A stretch of 64,000 nucleotides of DNA from Betaproteobacteria bacterium (GCA_016194935.1 JACQAO010000070.1:1-64000); one strand, 5' to 3'. Positions 1 to 13,025 are shown, counted from the first letter of the stretch. The notes: generated from the sequence alone by a model not told the origin. A program made the numbers and translations.

Positions 1-16
1 ATCTACAATCTTCCTC

Positions 17-84
17 GCATGCATGGCACTTCCTCCATCAACGTTTGATCACCAAGATAGAGGTCTTATCGGCGCCATGCATGC
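17..84. repeat. 11-bp inverted repeat in left-edge intergenic DNA
   Basis: GCATGCATGGC at 17-27 is repeated in exact inverted orientation at 74-84, separated by 46 bases. The surrounding 1-135 stretch has no convincing coding frame and looks more AT-rich than the neighbouring genes. It directly follows the point where the next gene is cut short, so it may be the edge of a rearrangement. No transposase is visible. Confidence 0.4.
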
Positions 85-135
85 ACTACTTGATCTGCAA
101 CCTATTGAACATTCATAAATATTCGTGGGGAAACC

Positions 136-525
136 TCAGGGCACGACCAGTTCCTCCAGCCGGGTGGCCTGTTTGAAGGCGACTACATCCTCCGGCGTCC
201 TGAGAACTTTTTCGCTGAAGGAGACGCCGCGCCGATTGAGAAAATCACGCGCGATCTGGCAGTTTTCCTTGCAGTTGTCGCTGGTGTAGAGCGTCAGCGG
301 AAATTTCCGCATGGCCTGCTGCGTACTGTAAGAGGGTCCGCTGGTCTCGACGGTGCTGCCGCGCAATTTTTTTTGCTGAACGTCCCTGGTTTCAGAAGGC
401 GGCGGCGGCTGGTCGGAATAATGCACCTTGCCGTCCTGGCCGACCCAGCGGTAAGCCGCCTGCGCCTGCGCTGCCAGCGGCAGGGTCAGCACGGCGATCA
501 GGGTTAGCATGAAGGACGCTCTCAT
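136..525 (-). CDS. DUF4124 / glutaredoxin-like periplasmic protein, C-terminally truncated
   Basis: A 129-residue protein with a signal peptide (residues 1-23, ending near AQAQA). A DUF4124-type segment follows (YRWVGQDGKVHYSDQPP, 25-41), then a glutaredoxin-like strand-helix start (LTLYTSDNCKENC, about 77-89) with cysteines at 85 and 89. Family members usually continue past a cis-proline VPVLT-type strand into a C-terminal helix. Here the reading stops right after ELVVP, where that strand should begin, so the thioredoxin fold is incomplete. The gene starts 3 bases after the prlC stop and is probably co-transcribed with it. Function is unknown and the truncated product may be inactive. Confidence 0.7.
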   Translation of the reverse strand: MRASFMLTLIAVLTLPLAAQAQAAYRWVGQDGKVHYSDQPPPPSETRDVQQKKLRGSTVETSGPSYSTQQAMRKFPLTLYTSDNCKENCQIARDFLNRRGVSFSEKVLRTPEDVVAFKQATRLEELVVP

Positions 526-528
526 GGC

Positions 529-2688
529 TCAGGCTGGTGCGACCATGCCCTCTGTACCCTCTGGGGCATAAAGGGCATAAATGCCGCTGTGGCGCAGCAA
601 GGCGTCTATGCGCGGTTCGCGGCCACGGAAGGCGCGGAAAGATTCCAGCGCCGGACGCGAACCGCCGACGGCGAGAATCTCGCGGAGGAATTTATCTCCG
701 GTAGCTGCATCCAGTGCGTTGCCGCTTTCCTCAAAGGCTGCGTAGGCATCCGCCGAGAGCACTTCCGCCCATTTGTAGCTGTAGTAACCGGCCGCATAGC
801 CGCCGGCGAATATGTGCGAAAAACTCTGCGGGAAACGCTGCCATTCGGGCGGAACAATCACCGCCACTTCGCGCCGCACCTCGGCGAGCAGTTCCAGCAC
901 GCTGCGCTTGCCGGAAGGGTCGTACTCGCCATATAGCAGTAAATCGAACAAAGCGAATTCAACCTGGCGCAGCGTCGCTATGCCGCCCTGGAAGTTTTTC
1001 GCCGCCAGCATCTTGTCATACAGGGTGCGTGGCAATGCTTCACCGCTATCAACGTGACGGGTCATGCCGGACAGCACCTGCCATTCCCAGCAGAAGTTTT
1101 CCATGAACTGGCTGGGTAGTTCCACTGCGTCCCATTCCACGCCGTTGATGCCGGAAACGGAAAGCTCATCCACTTGCGTTAGCAGGTGGTGCAGGCCGTG
1201 GCCGCATTCATGGAACAGGGTAATGACTTCGTCATGGGTAAAGCAGGCCGGTTTATTGCCGAGGGGGCGCGAAAAATTGCAGTTGAGGTAGGCCACCGGC
1301 GTCTGTTTGCCCTCTGGGGCATAAATACCCTCTGGGGCATAAATACCCTCTGGGGCATAAATACCCTCTGGGGCATAAATACCCTCCGGGGCATGAATAC
1401 TCACGGCGACCTTGCGGCGGCCAATGGCGTCGTCCATCCATGCGCCGCCGCTCTTCTCGTCGCGGGCGTAGAGGTCGAGATAGAACTGGCCGACCAGGGC
1501 GCCTGCCTTTGTGATGCGAAAAAAACGCACATCGGGATGCCAGGCCGGGGCGCTGTCGACCTGCAACTGCACGCCGAACAGGGTTTCGATGACGCGGAAC
1601 AGACCGGCCAGCACCTGCGGTTCCGGCAGGTACTGCTTGACCTCCTCGTCAGAGAAGGCGTAACGCGCCTGCTTGAGTTTCTCCGAAGCCCACGCCAGAT
1701 CCCAGCTTTCCAACTGGGGAAAATCTAGCTGCTCGCGGGCAAACTCGCGCAGCTCGGCGACATCCCGCTCTGCGAAAGGGCGTGCCTTGGCGGCCATCTC
1801 GCGCAGGAACTCGGCGACTTTTTGCGGCGACTCAGCCATCTTCGGCACCAGCGAAACTTCTGCGTAATTGGCGTAACCGAGCATCCGCGCCTCCTCGGCG
1901 CGCAACTGAAGCAGCTTGACGATCAGCGGCGAGTTGTCAAATTCCGGCTGGGCCAACTCTGAGGCGCGCGTGGCGTAGGCGCGGTACATGCGAGCACGCA
2001 GGGCGCGGTCGTCGGCGTACTGCATCACCGGCCCGTAGGAGGGCGCGTGCAGGGTGAACTTCCAGCCGGGCTTGCCCTCGTTGGCGGCTGCCTCTTGCGC
2101 GGCCTGACGCACATCAGCGGGGATACCGGCCAGCAGCGCGTCGTCCTCAATATATTCGCCATAGGCATTGGTGGCGTCGAGCAGATTCTCCGAAAATTTT
2201 GCTCCCAGCGCCGCAAGTTCTTCCTGGATGGCCTGGAAGCGCGGCTTGTCGGCTTCCGAAAGTTCCGCGCCGGAGAGGCGGAAGTCGCGGATGTCGTTGT
2301 CGATGATGCGTTGCTGCGCGGCATTCAAGGTCGCGTATTCCGGGCTGGCGCGCAGCGCCTTGAACTTGGCGAACAGCGCCAGGTTCTGGCCGAGTTCCGA
2401 ATAGTAGCGGGTGACTTCCGGCAGCAGTGCGTTGTAAGCCTCGCGCCAGGGCGGAATGTCATTCACCGCATGCAAGTGGCTGACGATGCCCCAGGCGCGT
2501 CCCAAACGCTCGCCGCCATCGGTCAAAGGCGCGACGAAGCCGGCCCAAGTCGCTGGCGACTCCGGCGCGGCCAGGCGCTCCAGTAGTGCGCGGTTTTCCG
2601 CCAGGAGTTGGGCGATGGCCGGGGCGACATGCTCCGGTTGGATGACATCGAAGCGCGGCAGGCCGGAGAAATCGAGGAGTGGGTTCAT
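529..2688 (-). CDS. prlC: Oligopeptidase A (M3 family zinc metallopeptidase)
   Basis: A cytosolic thimet-type oligopeptidase that degrades short peptides, including cleaved signal peptides. The zinc motif HECGH lies at about residues 493-497, followed by the usual downstream glutamate region. At 719 residues it is longer than the roughly 680 of E. coli OpdA. The excess has two sources. Five tandem copies of an APEG-type hexapeptide (IYAPEG) occupy about residues 430-459, in the loop just before the conserved QTPVAYL strand. A C-terminal tail with another APEG follows the expected end HSGI. Both additions come from the same 18-bp DNA repeat. The enzyme is probably functional because the insert lies in a variable loop; this is inference. 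Confidence 0.95.
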   Translation of the reverse strand: MNPLLDFSGLPRFDVIQPEHVAPAIAQLLAENRALLERLAAPESPATWAGFVAPLTDGGERLGRAWGIVSHLHAVNDIPPWREAYNALLPEVTRYYSELGQNLALFAKFKALRASPEYATLNAAQQRIIDNDIRDFRLSGAELSEADKPRFQAIQEELAALGAKFSENLLDATNAYGEYIEDDALLAGIPADVRQAAQEAAANEGKPGWKFTLHAPSYGPVMQYADDRALRARMYRAYATRASELAQPEFDNSPLIVKLLQLRAEEARMLGYANYAEVSLVPKMAESPQKVAEFLREMAAKARPFAERDVAELREFAREQLDFPQLESWDLAWASEKLKQARYAFSDEEVKQYLPEPQVLAGLFRVIETLFGVQLQVDSAPAWHPDVRFFRITKAGALVGQFYLDLYARDEKSGGAWMDDAIGRRKVAVSIHAPEGIYAPEGIYAPEGIYAPEGIYAPEGKQTPVAYLNCNFSRPLGNKPACFTHDEVITLFHECGHGLHHLLTQVDELSVSGINGVEWDAVELPSQFMENFCWEWQVLSGMTRHVDSGEALPRTLYDKMLAAKNFQGGIATLRQVEFALFDLLLYGEYDPSGKRSVLELLAEVRREVAVIVPPEWQRFPQSFSHIFAGGYAAGYYSYKWAEVLSADAYAAFEESGNALDAATGDKFLREILAVGGSRPALESFRAFRGREPRIDALLRHSGIYALYAPEGTEGMVAPA
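556..582 (-). repeat. Copy of the dispersed CCCTCTGGGGCATAAA element at the prlC 3' end
   Basis: This 27-base stretch matches positions 22953-22979 (opposite orientation) at 25 of 27 bases and shares its core with the tandem array at 1310-1399. In prlC it encodes the extra C-terminal residues around LYAPEG, beyond the normal end of the family. Confidence 0.75.
1310..1399 (-). repeat. Five tandem 18-bp repeats inside prlC
   Basis: Five contiguous copies of CCCTCTGGGGCATAAATA start at 1310, 1328, 1346, 1364 and 1382. The first four are identical. The last differs at two bases (CCCTCCGGGGCATGAATA). Read on the coding strand each unit encodes IYAPEG or HAPEG without changing frame. Identity of the units suggests recent expansion, for example by replication slippage. 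Confidence 0.95.
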
Positions 2689-2691
2689 GTA

Positions 2692-3447
2692 TTAAATTTC
2701 ACCTGTGTCGCTTATTTTCTTGCGCAGCTTGATCGACCCGTTCCGCATTTTTCGCATTCGAATATTAAGCATCTCAACGGTGACGGAAAACGCCATTGCA
2801 AAATAAATATAGCCTTTCGGCACATGCACATCAAAGCCTTCTGCGATCAGGGTGACGCCCACAAGGATCAGAAACGCAAGCGCAAGCATCTTGATGGTCG
2901 GGTGTCCATCGACAAAATCACCGATGGATTTTGCCGCCATCAGCATTACCAGAACCGCGAGAATAATGGCGATCGCCATGATGGAAACATGGTCGACCAG
3001 CCCGATCGCCGTAATGACAGAATCCAGCGAAAAAACAATATCCAGAATCGCAATCTGCGTCAGTACCATGCCCAGGCTGGCGGCGACAACTGCCGCACCT
3101 TGTTCCTCTGTCCCCTCCAGGCTGTTATGAATTTCATGCGTCGCCTTGGCCAGAAGAAACAGGCCACCGCCGATGAGCACAATATCGCGTCCCGAAATCG
3201 TTTGAGTGAATACGGAAAACAGCGGCTCGGTTAAACCCATCACCCAGAAAATGGAAAATAATAAGGCGAGCCGCATCATCATGGCCAGCGCCAAGCCCAT
3301 TTTTCTCGCGAAGGCACGCTGATTCGGAGGGAGACGCCCTACCAGGATCGAGATGAAAATAATGTTATCGATGCCCAATACAATCTCTAACGCGGTTAGC
3401 GTGCCTAGTGCAATCCACGCCTCCGGACTTGCCAGCCATTCAATCAT
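2692..3447 (-). CDS. TerC-family integral membrane protein
   Basis: A 251-residue polytopic protein with about seven hydrophobic segments. The TerC signature is near the N terminus (ALEIVLGIDNIIFISILVG, about residues 20-38) and a second acidic membrane motif lies at about 137-143 (VFSLDSV). TerC relatives are linked to tellurite resistance and to manganese or other metal handling at the membrane; this paralogue is not assigned to a metal. The stop is only 3 bases before the prlC start on the same strand, so the two are probably co-transcribed. The functional link is unclear. Confidence 0.88.
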   Translation of the reverse strand: MIEWLASPEAWIALGTLTALEIVLGIDNIIFISILVGRLPPNQRAFARKMGLALAMMMRLALLFSIFWVMGLTEPLFSVFTQTISGRDIVLIGGGLFLLAKATHEIHNSLEGTEEQGAAVVAASLGMVLTQIAILDIVFSLDSVITAIGLVDHVSIMAIAIILAVLVMLMAAKSIGDFVDGHPTIKMLALAFLILVGVTLIAEGFDVHVPKGYIYFAMAFSVTVEMLNIRMRKMRNGSIKLRKKISDTGEI

Positions 3448-3524
3448 CTGTTGCTCCTGTCTTACATTACATCAGCACTTCCGCAGTAATCCGCCCGAAG
3501 ACGGATACGCAGCTTCGGGATCGA

Positions 3525-4412
3525 TCACCCGGTCAGGCGCGTCAGCGCTTCGCGGTATTTGGCGGTGGTCTTGGCGAGGATCTCCGCCGGCAGGTGCGGG
3601 CCGGGCGCCTGTTTGTTCCAGTCGAGCGTTTCCAGGTAGTCGCGCACGAATTGTTTGTCGAAACTGGGCGGGCTGATGCCCACCTGGTACTGGTCGGCTG
3701 GCCAGAAACGCGACGAGTCGGGCGTCAGCACTTCGTCGATCAGGTAGAGCTTGCCGGCGGCATCCTGGCCGAACTCGAACTTGGTGTCGGCGATGATGAT
3801 GCCACGCGCCAGGGCGTAGGCCGCCGCTTCACGATACAGTTGCAAAGTGATGTCGCGCACCTGCGCGGCGAGCGGCGTGCCGAGCATGGTTTCGACCGTG
3901 GCGAAGGATATGTTTTCGTCATGCTCGCCCATCTCAGCCTTGGTTGCCGGGGTAAACAATGGCTGCGCCAGTTGCTCGGCCTGGCGCAGGCCGGCGGGGA
4001 GAGGTATGCCGCACACGGCGCCACTGGCCTGGTAATCCTTCCAGCCCGAGCCGATCAGGTAGCCGCGCGCCACGGCTTCGATGGGCAAGGGTTTGAGGCG
4101 CTTCACCACCAGGCTGCGGTCGCGCACCTGGGCGCGTTCGGCATCGCCTTTCACCACGGATTCAGGATCGATGCCGGTGAGTTGATTAGGGATGACATGC
4201 GCGAGTTTGCCGAACCAGAAATTGGCGACAGCGGTGAGCACTTCGCCTTTGCCGGGGATCGGGTCGGGCAGGATCACGTCGAAAGCCGAGAGCCGGTCGC
4301 TGGTGACGATCAGCAGGTGGCCGTCATCGACGGCATAGATGTCGCGTACTTTGCCGCGACCGAGGAGTTTCAAGCTGGTGAGGGTGGATTCAAACAAAGG
4401 GGTTGGAGTCAT
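3525..4412 (-). CDS. purC: Phosphoribosylaminoimidazole-succinocarboxamide synthase (SAICAR synthase)
   Basis: Converts CAIR plus aspartate and ATP to SAICAR in de novo purine synthesis. The 295-residue protein begins with the expected [21 protein letters not shown] nucleotide-binding region (about 18-38) and carries [17 protein letters not shown]. It is the longer form common in betaproteobacteria rather than the 237-residue E. coli form. In relatives purC directly follows fba; here a MazEF-type pair lies between them. Confidence 0.96.
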   Translation of the reverse strand: MTPTPLFESTLTSLKLLGRGKVRDIYAVDDGHLLIVTSDRLSAFDVILPDPIPGKGEVLTAVANFWFGKLAHVIPNQLTGIDPESVVKGDAERAQVRDRSLVVKRLKPLPIEAVARGYLIGSGWKDYQASGAVCGIPLPAGLRQAEQLAQPLFTPATKAEMGEHDENISFATVETMLGTPLAAQVRDITLQLYREAAAYALARGIIIADTKFEFGQDAAGKLYLIDEVLTPDSSRFWPADQYQVGISPPSFDKQFVRDYLETLDWNKQAPGPHLPAEILAKTTAKYREALTRLTG

Positions 4413-4521
4413 GGGAGGGCCTGCAAAAAACAGAGAGTTTAAAAAAATACTGCGGTGCTTATTCGCGGACTATTCGCGGGTATGTGCCGGGTATTACCAG
4501 CGGTTGGCTGAAGAGCGGCAT

Positions 4522-4848
4522 TTATTCCTCGAACGTATCCCGCAGCACCGCCAGCAAGGCCGCCAGCGTGGCGGCATCCACTGCACCCAGCCGCTTGGTG
4601 AGGCGGGCCTTGTCCAGAGCGCGCATCTGTTCGGGCAGGATCAGGCCAGTCTTGCCGGCAAAGGTAATGGGGATGCGGAAGGGAGCAGGCTGGCTGCCGG
4701 TGGTCATGGGGGCGACCAAGACGGTTCGCAGCCAGTGATGAATCTCCGGCGGCGAGACGACGATGCAGGGCCGCGTCTTGCGAATCTCCGCGCCGACCGT
4801 GGGGTCGAGGGCGGCGAGCCAGATGTCGCCGCGCTGGACTTTTACCAT
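4522..4848 (-). CDS. MazF/PemK-family mRNA interferase toxin
   Basis: A 108-residue protein with the MazF/PemK/CcdB fold signature: VKVQRGDIWLAALDPTVG at the N terminus, KTRPCIVVSP (residues 24-33) and VLVAPMTTG (43-51). Such toxins cleave RNA at short sequences when their antitoxin is lost. The start codon overlaps the end of the upstream antitoxin gene by 7 bases, the usual antitoxin-first order. The pair is inserted between fba and purC. Confidence 0.88.
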   Translation of the reverse strand: MVKVQRGDIWLAALDPTVGAEIRKTRPCIVVSPPEIHHWLRTVLVAPMTTGSQPAPFRIPITFAGKTGLILPEQMRALDKARLTKRLGAVDAATLAALLAVLRDTFEE

Positions 4849-5093
4849 TTCAGCTTGGCGTCTTCGGTGTTGGTGAATTCAGGCCAGATTGGCGCATCGC
4901 CGTTGGCCTCGGCAAGCGCCTGGGCCGCCACGGCCCAACCGGCGCGGGGCTTGTTGTCGCGGGCCGGGCGCAGGACCAGTGCGCCGTTTTCCACGGCCAT
5001 ATCCACATCGGTTTGCAAGCCAGCTTCGGCCAGCAAGGGTTTGGGAATCAATATGCCCTGAGAATTACCGATCTTGCGTATGGCAGTGCGCAT
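4842..5093 (-). CDS. MazE/AbrB-family antitoxin
   Basis: An 83-residue protein with an N-terminal SpoVT/AbrB swapped-hairpin DNA-binding domain (MRTAIRKIGNSQGILIPKPLLAEAGL) and an acidic, tryptophan-containing C-terminal tail (APIWPEFTNTEDAKLKW) expected to wrap the toxin. The ATG at 5093 is chosen over an upstream TTG at 5108 because MRTAIRKIGNS is the normal family start. The pair is expected to autoregulate its own promoter in the 5094-5172 gap. Confidence 0.85.
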   Translation of the reverse strand: MRTAIRKIGNSQGILIPKPLLAEAGLQTDVDMAVENGALVLRPARDNKPRAGWAVAAQALAEANGDAPIWPEFTNTEDAKLKW

Positions 5094-5172
5094 GGATGCC
5101 TCCAACAATGTTTTACAAAGTTATAACTATACGCCGATGGTTGTCGAAGCAGGACGGGCCGGAAGAGTTGGC

Positions 5173-6237
5173 TTATTTGACGATCTGGTTCAACTCGCCT
5201 TTCTTGTAACGCTCGGCCATCTGGTCCAGCGCCAGCGGCTTGATCTTCGAGGCTTTGCCGGCGGAACCGAAGGCTTCGTAGCGCGCTTTGCAAATATCCT
5301 TGGCGGCTTTCTGGGCGTCGATCAAAAACTTGCGCGGGTCGAACTCGGAGGGCTTCTCGAACATGTGGCGGCGCATTGCGCCAGTCATCGCCAGGCGGAT
5401 GTCGGTGTCGATGTTGACCTTGCGCACGCCGTGCTTGATGCCGGTGACGATTTCCTCGACCGGCACGCCGTAGGTTTCCTTCATCTGGCCGCCGTATTTG
5501 CGGATGATCTCCAGCCATTCCTGCGGCACCGAGCTGGAACCGTGCATCACCAGGTGGGTGTTGGGGATGCGCGCGTGGATTTGCTTGATGCGGTCAATGG
5601 CGAGGATGTCGCCAGTCGGCTTGCGGGTGAACTTGTAGGCGCCGTGCGAGGTGCCGATGGCGATGGCGAGGGCGTCGCATTGCGTTTTTTTAACGAAATC
5701 GGCGGCCTGGTCGGGGTCGGTCAGCAATTGCTCGCGGGTCATCGTACCCTCCGCGCCGTGGCCGTCTTCCTTGTCGCCCTTCATGGTTTCGAGCGAGCCG
5801 AGCACGCCCAGTTCAGCTTCGACGGTGACGCCGATGGCGTGCGAAAACTCCACCACTTTGCTGGAAGTTGCGACGTTGTATTCGTAAGAGGAGGGCGTCT
5901 TGCCGTCTTCCGTCAGCGAACCATCCATCATGACGCTGGAGAAGCCGGAGCGGATCGCGGCCTGACAGACACTCGGCGTCTGGCCGTGATCCTGGTGCAT
6001 CACCACGGGGATGTGCGGATAGGCTTCGATGGCGGCGAGGATCAGGTGGCGCAGGAACGGCTCGGTGGCGTATTTGCGGGCGCCTGCGGAACCTTGCATG
6101 ATCACAGGACTGTCGGTCTCGTCGGCGGCTTCCATGATGGCGCGCACCTGTTCGAGATTATTCACGTTGAAGGCCGGCAGGCCGTAGCCGTGTTCGGCGG
6201 CATGATCGAGTAGTTGACGCATGGAAACGAGTGGCAT
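5173..6237 (-). CDS. fba: Class II fructose-1,6-bisphosphate aldolase
   Basis: A zinc-dependent aldolase that interconverts fructose-1,6-bisphosphate with DHAP and glyceraldehyde-3-phosphate, and makes sedoheptulose bisphosphate in the Calvin cycle. The 354-residue protein has the metal and substrate motifs [19 protein letters not shown] and NIDTDIRLA of the CbbA-type subfamily. It is the last gene of the cbb/glycolytic run, 31 bases after pyk. The start [13 protein letters not shown] matches the family. Confidence 0.96.
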   Translation of the reverse strand: MPLVSMRQLLDHAAEHGYGLPAFNVNNLEQVRAIMEAADETDSPVIMQGSAGARKYATEPFLRHLILAAIEAYPHIPVVMHQDHGQTPSVCQAAIRSGFSSVMMDGSLTEDGKTPSSYEYNVATSSKVVEFSHAIGVTVEAELGVLGSLETMKGDKEDGHGAEGTMTREQLLTDPDQAADFVKKTQCDALAIAIGTSHGAYKFTRKPTGDILAIDRIKQIHARIPNTHLVMHGSSSVPQEWLEIIRKYGGQMKETYGVPVEEIVTGIKHGVRKVNIDTDIRLAMTGAMRRHMFEKPSEFDPRKFLIDAQKAAKDICKARYEAFGSAGKASKIKPLALDQMAERYKKGELNQIVK

Positions 6238-6268
6238 GAGGATCTCCTTGGGCAGGTAATGGTTGAAA

Positions 6269-7705
6269 TTAAATGGTCTGGCGGTTCTCGCCCACCTTGA
6301 CGATCTTGAGAGTATTGGTGCCGCCCGGCGCGCCGATCGGTTCGCCGATGGTGAGCACGATCAGGTCGCCCGGCTGCACGGCCCCGGCGCGGATCAGTTC
6401 GTCTTCCGCCTCGCGCAGCAACTCGTCACGGTCGTGGGTGATGCGTTTCATCAGCAGCGGGTACACCCCCCTGAAAATACTCACCTTGTAGCGGGTGCGG
6501 ATTTCCGGGGTGAGGGCGTAGATCGGCACGCCGCAGTTGAGGCGCGACATCCACAGCGCCGTCGAGCCGGACTCGGTGAGGGCGGCGATGGCTTTGACTT
6601 TGAGATGGTAGGCGGTAAATAACGCCGCCATGGCAATCGACTGGTCGATGCGGGTGAATACGCGATCAAGAAAGTCGCGGTCGAGCGTGCCTTCGTTGGA
6701 CTTTTCCGCTTCCAGGCAGATGCGCGCCATGGCCTCCACCGTTTCCACCGGATATTCGCCAGAGGCGGTCTCAGCCGACAGCATCACCGCATCGGTGCCG
6801 TCCAGCACGGCGTTGGCGACATCGGAGACTTCAGCGCGCGTCGGCACCGGGCTGTGGATCATCGACTCCATCATCTGGGTGGCGGTGATGACGAACTTGT
6901 TCATTTCGCGCGAGACGCGGATGATGCGCTTCTGCAATGCCGGCACCGCCGCATCGCCGACTTCCACGGCCAGGTCGCCGCGCGCCACCATCGCGCCGTC
7001 GGTGGCGTGGAGTATGTCTTCGAGGTTGGCGATGGCCTCGACCCGCTCGATCTTGGCGACCAGCAAGGCGTTGGAGCCGGCGGCATGCAGCAGCTCGCGC
7101 GCCAGGCGCATGTCAGCGCCGGATTTGGGAAAGGATACGGCGACAAAATCAATATTCAGGGAGGCCGCAATCTTGATGTCTTCCATGTCTTTCAAGGTCA
7201 GCGCCGGCGCCGAGAGACCGCCGCCCTGCCGGTTGATGCCCTTGTTGTTCGACAGTTCGCCGCCGTGGCGCACCCGGCAGTGGATTTCGCTGCCGGCGAT
7301 GCGCTCAATGTCCATGACGATGCGTCCGTCATCGAGCAGCAACACATCGGCGGGGCCGACGTCATCGACCAGTTCCGGATAGTCGAGGCCCACCCGTTCG
7401 CCATTGCCCAGCGGGCAGGCGGCGTCGAGTATGAAGGCTTGGCCGGATTTCAGCAGCACCTTGCCGTCGGCGAATTTTCCGACGCGGATTTTCGGCCCCT
7501 GCAAGTCGGCCATGATGCCGACGGTGCGGCCCAGCGAGCGCATCACCTGCCCCAGGATTTCGACGCGCTGGCGATGATCTTCGGCAGTGCCGTGGGAGAA
7601 GTTCAACCGCACCACATCGACCCCGGCGGCGATCAGGCGGGTCAACACCGCTACATCGGAAGAGGCGGGGCCGAGGGTGGCGACGATCTTGGTGGTCCGG
7701 TGCAT
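6269..7705 (-). CDS. pyk: Pyruvate kinase
   Basis: Transfers phosphate from phosphoenolpyruvate to ADP, the last step of glycolysis. The 478-residue protein starts with [14 protein letters not shown]. It has the metal-binding [15 protein letters not shown] (about 218-232), the signature [11 protein letters not shown] and a C-terminal allosteric domain. It lies 29 bases after pgk in the same direction. Its presence inside a Calvin-cycle run links carbon fixation with lower glycolysis. Confidence 0.96.
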   Translation of the reverse strand: MHRTTKIVATLGPASSDVAVLTRLIAAGVDVVRLNFSHGTAEDHRQRVEILGQVMRSLGRTVGIMADLQGPKIRVGKFADGKVLLKSGQAFILDAACPLGNGERVGLDYPELVDDVGPADVLLLDDGRIVMDIERIAGSEIHCRVRHGGELSNNKGINRQGGGLSAPALTLKDMEDIKIAASLNIDFVAVSFPKSGADMRLARELLHAAGSNALLVAKIERVEAIANLEDILHATDGAMVARGDLAVEVGDAAVPALQKRIIRVSREMNKFVITATQMMESMIHSPVPTRAEVSDVANAVLDGTDAVMLSAETASGEYPVETVEAMARICLEAEKSNEGTLDRDFLDRVFTRIDQSIAMAALFTAYHLKVKAIAALTESGSTALWMSRLNCGVPIYALTPEIRTRYKVSIFRGVYPLLMKRITHDRDELLREAEDELIRAGAVQPGDLIVLTIGEPIGAPGGTNTLKIVKVGENRQTI

Positions 7706-7734
7706 TGTGAGTTACCGCTGGTTGAGAATCGCGT

Positions 7735-8925
7735 TCAGTTGCCCGCGCGTTGTTCGAGCATCGCCACGGCGGGTAATTGCTTGCCTTCGAGGAATTCCAG
7801 AAAGGCGCCGCCGGCGGTAGAAATATAGGACACTTTATCGTAGATGTCGTACTTCTGGATGGCGGCGATGGTGTCGCCGCCGCCGGCCAAAGTGAATGCC
7901 TTGGTGTTGGCGATGGCCATGGCGATGGCCTTGGTGCCGGCGCCGAACTGGTCAAACTCGAATACGCCGACCGGGCCGTTCCACACCACGGTACCGGCCT
8001 GCATGATGATGTCGACGAGTTGCTGCGCCGACTGCGGGCCGATGTCGAAAATCATTTCGTCGTCGGCCACAGCGCCTGCATCTTTCAGCACGGCGGGTTC
8101 GCTGGCATCGAATTTTTTGCCGACCACCACATCCACGGCGATGGGAATGGTGGCGTTGCGGGCGCTCATTTTTTTCATCAGCGCCTGGGCGGTCGGCACC
8201 AGGTCGTCTTCGCACAGCGACTTGCCGACGTTCCTGCCGCTGGCCTTGAGGAAGGTGTTGGCGATGCCGCCGCCCACCACCAACTGGTCGACTTTTTCGG
8301 AAAGGCTCTCCAGCACGGTCAGCTTGGTCGATACTTTTGAGCCGCCGACGATGGCCACCATCGGCCGCGCCGGGCTCAGCAAGGCCTTGGTGAGCGCCTC
8401 AAGTTCTTCGGCCAACAGCATGCCGGCACAGGCCACCGGCGCAAACTGCGCCACGCCGTAGGTCGAGGCTTCGGCGCGATGGGCTGTGCCGAAGGCGTCC
8501 ATGACAAAGACATCGCACAGCGCAGCGTATTTTTTGGCGGTGTCTTCGGTGTTCTTCTTCTCACCCTTGTTGAAGCGGCAGTTTTCCAGCAGCACCACTT
8601 CGCCATCGGCGATCTCATTTACCCAGGAGCCGCCGTTGAGCCAGTCTTTGATTACGCGGACCGGCTTGCCGAGCTGGGCGGACATGACATCGGCCACCGG
8701 CTTGAGCGAATTCTCCGGGGAAAACTCGCCTTCGGTGGGGCGACCGAGATGCGAAGTCACCATCACTTTGGCGCCGGCTTTCATGGCGTGAATGATGCTG
8801 GGCATCGAAGCGGTGATGCGGGCATCGGAGGTCACCTTGCCGTCCTTGACGGGGACGTTGAGATCGGCGCGGATGAACACGCGCTTGCCCTTGATGTCGA
8901 GATCGACGAGACGTTTGAATGCCAT
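7735..8925 (-). CDS. pgk: Phosphoglycerate kinase
   Basis: Interconverts 3-phosphoglycerate and 1,3-bisphosphoglycerate, serving both glycolysis and the Calvin cycle. Recognisable features in its 396 residues are the N-terminal [17 protein letters not shown], the hinge [13 protein letters not shown], and C-terminal [13 protein letters not shown] and GGGDTIAAI. It is separated by 12 bases from gap and is clearly co-transcribed. Confidence 0.97.
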   Translation of the reverse strand: MAFKRLVDLDIKGKRVFIRADLNVPVKDGKVTSDARITASMPSIIHAMKAGAKVMVTSHLGRPTEGEFSPENSLKPVADVMSAQLGKPVRVIKDWLNGGSWVNEIADGEVVLLENCRFNKGEKKNTEDTAKKYAALCDVFVMDAFGTAHRAEASTYGVAQFAPVACAGMLLAEELEALTKALLSPARPMVAIVGGSKVSTKLTVLESLSEKVDQLVVGGGIANTFLKASGRNVGKSLCEDDLVPTAQALMKKMSARNATIPIAVDVVVGKKFDASEPAVLKDAGAVADDEMIFDIGPQSAQQLVDIIMQAGTVVWNGPVGVFEFDQFGAGTKAIAMAIANTKAFTLAGGGDTIAAIQKYDIYDKVSYISTAGGAFLEFLEGKQLPAVAMLEQRAGN

Positions 8926-8937
8926 GGCAATTGTTTC

Positions 8938-12001
<3,064 letters not shown>

Positions 12002-12144
12002 CAGTATTCCTCGGTCGGTCAGGCCCGGCGGGAACCGAATATTATCGGCTAAACCGGGCGGGTTGGGCTACTTAATTTGGCTGATTGAATGGGCAGACGA
12101 TAATCACGTTGCGCTGCGCCGGTGAGCTTGAGCATCGATATTAC

Positions 12145-13017
12145 TCACCCCCGCCTGCGGTTCTCCATCAGGCGCAGCAATAGCGGCGTGAAGATCAACT
12201 GCATCGCCAACTCCATCTTGCCGCCAGGCACCACGATGATGTTCGGGCGCGACATGAACGAATCGTGAATCATGGTCAGCAGGTAGGGAAAGTCGATGCC
12301 CTTGGGGTCGCGGAAACGAATGACTACGAAGGACTCGTCCAGCGTCGGAATGTCGAGGGCGATGAAAGGATTGGAAGTATCCACCGTCGGCACGCGCTGA
12401 AAGTTGACGTGGGTTTGCGAAAACTGCGGCGTAATGTAATTCACGTAATCCGGCATGCGCCGCAGGATGGTGTCCACCACCGCCTCGGTGGAATAGCCGC
12501 GGGCGTGTTTGTCACGATGCAGTTTCTGGATCCACTCCAGGTTGATGATCGGCACCACGCCCACCAGCAGGTCGGCGTGACGCGCGACATTCACTTTGTC
12601 GGTGACCACGGCGCCGTGCAGGCCTTCGTAGAACATCATGTCGGTGCCGTCGGGAATGTCTTCCCAGGGCGTGAAGGTGCCGGCATCCTGCCTGTAAGGC
12701 GCGGCCTCTTCGTCGTTGTGCAGGTACTTGCGTATTTTGCCGGCGCCGTTCTGCCCATAGCTCTTGAACAGGCCTTCGAGTTCTTCCAGCAGGTTGGCTT
12801 CGGGGCCGAAGTGGCTGAAGTTGAGGTTGCCGGCCTTGGCGGCCTCGGCATTCGCGGTCTTCATCGACTTGCGGTCATAGCGGTGAAACGAGTCGCCCTC
12901 GACCAGCGCCGGGTTGATTTTTTCGCGGCGAAAAATGTATTGGAAGGTGCGGGTGACCGACGAGGTTCCGGCGCCGGACGAGCCGGTGATGGCGACGACG
13001 GGATGCTTGATAGACAT
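12145..13017 (-). CDS. prkB: Phosphoribulokinase
   Basis: Phosphorylates ribulose-5-phosphate to ribulose-1,5-bisphosphate, the committed step that makes the RuBisCO substrate. The 290-residue class I (octameric proteobacterial) form has the P-loop GSSGAGTSSVT (about 12-22), EGDSFHRYDR and EGLHGAVV. It starts 8 bases after fbp. Because PRK is essentially specific to the Calvin cycle, this gene is the strongest single argument for an autotrophic lifestyle. RuBisCO must be encoded elsewhere. Confidence 0.97.
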   Translation of the reverse strand: MSIKHPVVAITGSSGAGTSSVTRTFQYIFRREKINPALVEGDSFHRYDRKSMKTANAEAAKAGNLNFSHFGPEANLLEELEGLFKSYGQNGAGKIRKYLHNDEEAAPYRQDAGTFTPWEDIPDGTDMMFYEGLHGAVVTDKVNVARHADLLVGVVPIINLEWIQKLHRDKHARGYSTEAVVDTILRRMPDYVNYITPQFSQTHVNFQRVPTVDTSNPFIALDIPTLDESFVVIRFRDPKGIDFPYLLTMIHDSFMSRPNIIVVPGGKMELAMQLIFTPLLLRLMENRRRG

Positions 13018-13025
13018 GATTTCTC

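Noticed and set aside
1-135. Gene at the left edge
   Set aside because: No frame of useful length with coding character is visible; only an inverted repeat is supported.
1310-1399. CRISPR-like array of short repeats
   Set aside because: The units are directly tandem without spacers and lie in frame in prlC, so it is a minisatellite.
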